A stretch of DNA of 55,617 nt. Origin: Chara braunii (taxonomy: Eukaryota; Streptophyta; Charophyceae; Charales; Characeae). Below, one piece after another: positions 50,592-55,617 of this stretch. A program made the position numbers and the translations under genes. Positions within the stretch are counted from its first letter, which is position 1. Each line of letters opens with the position of its first letter. The DNA is taken from positions 1,134,924 to 1,190,540 of the forward strand of contig BFEA01000411.1 of assembly GCA_003427395.1 (NCBI GenBank), in the 5' to 3' direction. Under the pieces are notes generated by a model that had not been told where the DNA came from, searched no databases, and saw nothing but the letters and a program-made list of their open reading frames with translations.

Positions 50592-53474
50592 CCTGGAGCG
50601 TATGCATTCCTCTGTAAGTAATTTAGTACAACATGGGAAATTTGGGCCCTAAAGGGCCTTTGTATTTGGCCGGCCACCGACCAAGAAAGAGAAGATAGCC
50701 ATGTTTGACAATGATTTTTTGGGTTGTCCCCTGGCCATTCCAATTCGTTGGGTTGAAGGGGAGAGCACAGGTTGATGTGGCTGCTTCGTAAGCGAAGAGA
50801 CTATCCCGATCATTGCCCACTACTCTTATTCTGACGACTTTCTCCCCGGGGAGCAGCCGGATCAGGTGTTCATTCCTCGAGATCGTTTCCAACGGCCAGA
50901 CCCAATGAGAAACCCAAACTGGCTGTAAGCATGTTCTCTTTTTTTTTTTTTTTTTTTAGATGAAGTAGAGGCAAGAATGAGGATAGGAGAAGACAAGAAG
51001 AAGAAGACGAGATTGCACCGATGTCATCCCCCTTGTCATCTCGCCTCCAACCCTCTCAAATTTTCCTCTTATTAATGGATTAATAAACGAGTAATGACCA
51101 AACGAATAAGGAATCGATGTCCAATGAATCTTTTGCCCAATTGCTCTTCCCTTTAGCTTTCCTTCCTACCCTCTCACAGCCCCTACCACTACAACTTGAT
51201 GTGGGCCATCCAGCTCGTCAGGCAGGTTGCACAGAAGGCAACACACCAGCTACTTCTCCCTCTCCCTCTTGAACTCCCCTGCCTTGCTATCAGGTGAGGT
51301 CCTTGTCCAAAAGGGCCTTCTTGATCAAGCGCCAACTGGTGGAGTGCAGATGAATGTCCACCATAGCCAAAGCTAATTCTCTATGCCCATTACCTCCTTC
51401 TTCCTCCTCTTCACCTCCAAAGTTACCTACTGACCTCCATAGCCCAACGTACACTTGTCCTCTTCTCCACAGTTCTCCCTCTCGCCAATCCAGCAGCATT
51501 GCTGCCAAGCGAAATATGGAATGAATCAGCTGTGCCTCTTCAGCCACTCACCTGCGGGTGTTCCTAGCTATACCTGCTGCGCTACTGGGCATAGCAGCCT
51601 CTTCCTTTTGGCTGGAACACCATCGCGGACTGTAAGGGGCCCCTGTACCCAGCGAATCTAGACCTCTTCCTAACCCAGGTGCGACCTGCAACCATCAGTA
51701 TACCTGCTGCTAACATACATTGTGTCCCTTCAAATAGTCGGATAGTACAGGCAAAAGCATTGTGCCAACTGCTACTCACTCCTCCATTTGTGCAGTCTTC
51801 TCCCACTTGCTTCTTTTCAGGGGCGATTGCTGCCTCATAAAAGTCTGATCACAGTTAATGTAGCCCTTCAGAACAAAATCACTTCTCAGCCAAGAAGTCA
51901 AAACTTCTTCCAGAGACTCCTTACCCTCTTACAGTCTCAACTCTCTCTGCTCTTAAACCAGAAGAATGCCTCAAACATTTCGCCCGATTATGATGCAGAC
52001 AAAGTTTCGTTTAACCGACGCAGATGCGAAATCAATTTTTTTCCTGGGAGTTGCCGGACTTTTCCGTTTGTTAGGCAGAGAAGAAGAACATTAGCAGCTG
52101 CCTTGGTAAAAATACAGTTGGGACATGAACTAGTGATTTTACGCTTCACCTAAAAGTGTAACCGAACACCTCTTACAGACAACTCCTGAATAAGGTCGTT
52201 GTTCATCTGCAGAATCTGACTGACCCTCTTCACTGCATGGTGAAAGCCCAGTGCCAAAGGCAACCTCCAGCAAGTCCCCTTACACCACCAGTACGTACGA
52301 GCCTCTTTTTTGCGATCATTTTTTCACCCACCCCTTACGAGCCTCTTTTTCGCGATTGCTTGCTGGGATCTTGTTTGCTCTGTCGAACTTGCTGTTTTGC
52401 AGCTTCATTTAAAGTTCCCATAGCAGAGAAAGAAACAGGGGTTTGACAGTCCTTTTGTTTGTATGAGAAGACGCCCCTCACTCATATCAGAGAAAGAAAA
52501 CCGGGTTTGATATCCCCTTCGGTTGTCCGGGAGCTGAAAGAATTATGGTATACTTTATCCCCTACACTACTGACAGAGTGAGTGCGCTTAGCTCTAATGA
52601 CAAGTTGATAATATCCCCGACATTATTAACAAGATGGGAGACGAGGTAACTTTTCCACCGAAACCCCAAGGTATTCAAACTCTCAAGCCAAGGACGCTAT
52701 GAAGTATGATGCGGACAAAGCTCGAAACAGTAAAATCAGAAAATTCATGGCAAACTATCATGTTTATACAAGATGTAAAAGACAATCATGAATTATACCG
52801 GGAGTAGAACGAGAAGAAAGAAAATCATGATGTTACCCAAGAGAATACAAAGTGCTGATCCCAGAGAGGTCCCTCCCTCATCTGAGAATTGTTTTCCGAG
52901 AGACCTCCCACCAGCCTCAAGGAAATACCGAGATACTGGTCCCAAAGAGGTCCCTTCCCTCAACTGAGAATTTTTATGGATAACTTAGTCAAGAAACACG
53001 AAGTCGCTTTACTGACAACTCTTAGTAAAGTAAAGCTAAACTAAGTCCATCAAAAGAAAAAATCCTTTATTACTCAAAATAAGTTTTGATCACGTCTTAT
53101 GAAACCACTGTCAAGAACTCTGATTTTGCCACTGCGTTACGCTTAGGAAGATGAAGTCGCATCATCTCCTACTGTAGTTGCATCTCACAACCACTTCCCA
53201 TCTTAGGGACCTGATACTCACGAGTTGACAATAGATCACCCTCAACAATAACTTGGCTATCTTTAACTCAAATACTTGAAGAAACTAGAAACTAGAATCA
53301 TATGCGATTAATATATATATATGCTATTCGAGGACCCTCTTCTTAGTTCCTCATACCGAAAACGAGTTGTTCAACGGACAAGCAAAAATATCTAGAATCA
53401 ACAGGCGTGCTGTCTTACTGATCTTACTGAATTGCTGCTTCTTTCTCACTTAAGACTATCTTAATGTTAGATAG
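50592..53474. other. Unassigned region
   Basis: A T run at 50938-50957; the stretch 52855-52975 has a diverged direct repeat (GAGAGGTCCCTCCCTCATCTGAGAATT and a relative); TACGAGCCTCTTTTT repeats at 52297 and 52338; TATATATATA at 53312. No gene or RNA recognised. Confidence 0.35.
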
Positions 53475-53880
53475 TTAATTGCGCTGCTTCTCTCTCTTGA
53501 TCATCGTAGGAACCAATTGAAGATCTTTGAAGATAAACTTCATGAGCCTTGACCCTGATACCATATCGTGTACTTTTGAGCCTTCCATCTTGAAAATCTC
53601 ATAAACCTTGCCTTTTGCTTCATCTGTAATCTTGTAAGGACCAAGCCATTTGGGCTCCAAACGTCTAGTCCGTCGGGTCTCTAATCAACTATCATAAAGC
53701 AAACAAAATCACCAACCTTTAACTTCTCTTTTCTTATATATTCTCTTCTTATTCCATCTCTCTTGAGCAGAACGTTTGATGGTTGTCATTCTCTTTATAG
53801 CATCCAGTACAGCCTGATCAACTTCCAATATCTGTCTGATTTTGATATGAAGAAGTTCTGAGAGGGAATACTATCTCCAC
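53475..53880 (-). pseudogene. Integrase C-terminal fragment of a third gypsy-type element
   Basis: On the reverse strand, from about 53880 down, one frame gives SELLHIKIRQILEVDQ and IKRSAQERWNKKR. After a frame change comes DSRLETRR-like sequence, then MEPKWLGPYKITDEAKGKVYEI to 53475. This is the helical linker plus GPY/F module at the end of Ty3/gypsy integrases. The form EPKWLGPYKI differs from elements A and C. Frameshift and stop near 53690; no other parts of the element found. Confidence 0.7.
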
Positions 53881-55617
53881 TTCGCGACATACGGAGAGTG
53901 ATGACAGTGAAGAAGCTCAAAGGAAAAGAGGGATCAGGCCAGTGTTTGAGTGAGAGCCTGCAAAAAGGATCATGTATGGCAGTTAACGACATCAACACTG
54001 TGTCCACGTGTAGGGTTCCTGCGCAAATCAGACTTTAAATAACACTTTACTCTCGATAATGTTGTGCACAACGTGTCTATCCCCTCCATCGATTGACTAC
54101 AACTCTTCTCACACTCTACCGGTCACCACCTCCGGCTCAATCGATGATGTTCAAAGACTGGCACAAATGATGTAAGCAATGGTGATGGGACATCTTCTAC
54201 ACAGTGTGTCAGAAGAGGTTAACCACGGAATGCACACATACTTCTCGCGTGTGTCTCCCACATAATTTGACTTTCAACAGCACACGCCTCTCCCTCATAG
54301 GTTGCCCCGCTACCGGTGACACAAGTGTTGGCCATGACCGCTTCGTGGTCTCAATCCCTCCGTCGCCTGGAGTTGAACTCTGGTGTACACTCACTAGGCT
54401 AGTACCCAACACGATGCATCCGCTCTCCCTATCTGACCGTGGCTCTCTCACAGGCCACTCACAACTGCATTTTGCTATCAGGTTTTCCGTCGTCGTAAGC
54501 TGGCTTCACCAAGAAGTAGGTGATGCCACCGTGGCATACTCGCACACCTCCCCTTGCAGAGGTCTCACGAGGTCTCTCCCTGAAGGGAGTCTCTCGCACT
54601 CGTACGTCGTCCCACACATTTGTCTTTGCCCTGACCAACTCTGTCCCTCTTGCCTGCCGTGCATTACCGCCTCGCAGCCTCTCGAGCTCAGTTCCTTCGT
54701 CCTGAACTAGCCTTTGGACCGCCCTCTATTGGTTCGGCAGGTGGGTGGTCCCGTCTCCACCGATCAGTCGGCGCCAAGATTGGGTCTACGCTTCACTAGT
54801 CACGGACTCAGCCTCGAAGTCCCGGTCTAGCCGTTGTTGCTCGCGCTCGTTGGTCTCAGTAGAGGTCTCAGTCTCGTGCTACAAGACTGTTACCTGGACC
54901 TCCGTTGTAACCCCATCCCTTCTGCACCTCCTTTTTGCTCGGTTCTTAGCCTCCGTGATGTGGCCACCTGCAACTTTTGATCCCCTCTCATCTCTTCTTC
55001 GCTCGCCCCTTCAACGTTAATTTTTGGTTTAGCCTCCCTGCCGTCGAAGTCCAAGATTGTAGTGATATTAGGACCCTCTTCTTCCAACTCCAGGGTCCAG
55101 CGTACCAAAGACCTCCAGGCCTCCAGCCTATAACCGCTCAGCCTCTTACGGTAAGCCATGGCCACACCCAAAATAGCTCCCATGCACTTTGGCTACTTGC
55201 CCTCCCACATAAACGATGCAAGTACGCCTCTGAACTTCTAATAAAAGGGCCTTTACCCGATATAGGCCTCAGGCCTTGTAAAAATAAAGCAGCACGGGCC
55301 TTGAAAAAGTAAAGCATTGTGAAAAGGTATCTCGTCAGAGCTCAGAAACGTGAAAGCAGGTCAAAGGTCAAGTTCTCTATCAACAGGCATATTTAAAACT
55401 AAGGCAAAGGGCATTGTCAAAAGACTTACCTGTTCACCAGGAGATGTGTATGTCATGTCTGTTTGGGTAAGGGTGTGTCTGTANGTGCAGACAGTGTGTC
55501 TGTTCGTGCCAAGTAAAGTGTCTGTTCAAGCAGTAAATGTGTCTGTTCGTTGAGAGTTGTGCCTGTCCGAAAGTAAAGTCAATAGGCACAGTCCCAGTTC
55601 TGGTCTAAGTCCAGGGG
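53881..55617. other. Unassigned region to the window end
   Basis: The longest open frames (54204-54710 forward, 54890-55183 reverse) show no domain I recognise. C/T-rich forward strand in 54500-54960. Near 55480-55560, short GTGTCTGTTCGT repeats. No gene supported. Confidence 0.3.

Noticed and set aside
54890-55183. 97-codon reverse ORF (basic start, acidic middle)
   Set aside because: Resembles retroelement gag composition only vaguely; no motif could be identified.

Overview
This window is eukaryotic nuclear DNA, gene-poor and built almost entirely from retroelements and simple or tandem repeats. I find no host protein-coding gene I can defend. Three things point to the green (plant/charophyte) lineage: two Ty3/gypsy lineages with primer sites resembling plant initiator tRNA-Met sites (TGGTATCGGAGC), a U6 snRNA copy close to the plant sequence, and a chromodomain-like tail on the first pol. 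A repeat-rich streptophyte alga such as Chara would fit, but that is an inference from general resemblance.

Layout. 1-6632: element A, a Ty3/gypsy chromovirus-like retrotransposon entered inside its leader (gag, protease, RT-RNase H-integrase), then a long LTR-like segment with a TATA box that ends in CA directly before a primer-binding site. 6633-12040: element B, an older, badly broken relative of A that starts from that same LTR. Its leader holds a 325-bp palindrome and its protease is split by a poly(A)-tailed insertion. 12041-17050: tandem duplications and tRNA-derived SINE remnants. 17052-17907: a cluster of short inverted-repeat (MITE-like) elements, with another copy at 26089. 18000-26700: minisatellites, a retroposed U6 copy, a 519-bp near-perfect inverted repeat, and a second MITE family. 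27058-27800: a tandem array interrupted by a fragment of the 3' end of 18S rRNA. 28300-37800: minisatellites, SINEs and low-complexity DNA. 37809-38320: an assembly gap inside microsatellite.

38709-49664: element C, a different Ty3/gypsy lineage and the most interesting object here. It has a long 5' LTR (about 2.7 kb) that carries its own 179-codon ORF. Gag and RT-RNase H are followed by a separate integrase ORF that begins with a complete C4HC3 PHD-finger signature. Three further ORFs, one starting in an ATGA overlap with the integrase stop, lie between the integrase and a truncated 3' LTR. This copy looks dead: the RT motif A aspartate is His, the Gag zinc knuckle has lost a Cys, and there are frameshifts and stops. 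The architecture is still readable.

49665-55617: a short poly(A) retroposon with 17-bp target-site duplications, a perfect 23-bp hairpin, and a reverse-strand fragment of a third gypsy-type integrase. Elements A, B and C would each work through the usual LTR cycle (Pol II transcript from the LTR, tRNA-Met-primed reverse transcription in Gag particles, integrase insertion). As they stand, none of the copies in this window looks autonomous.
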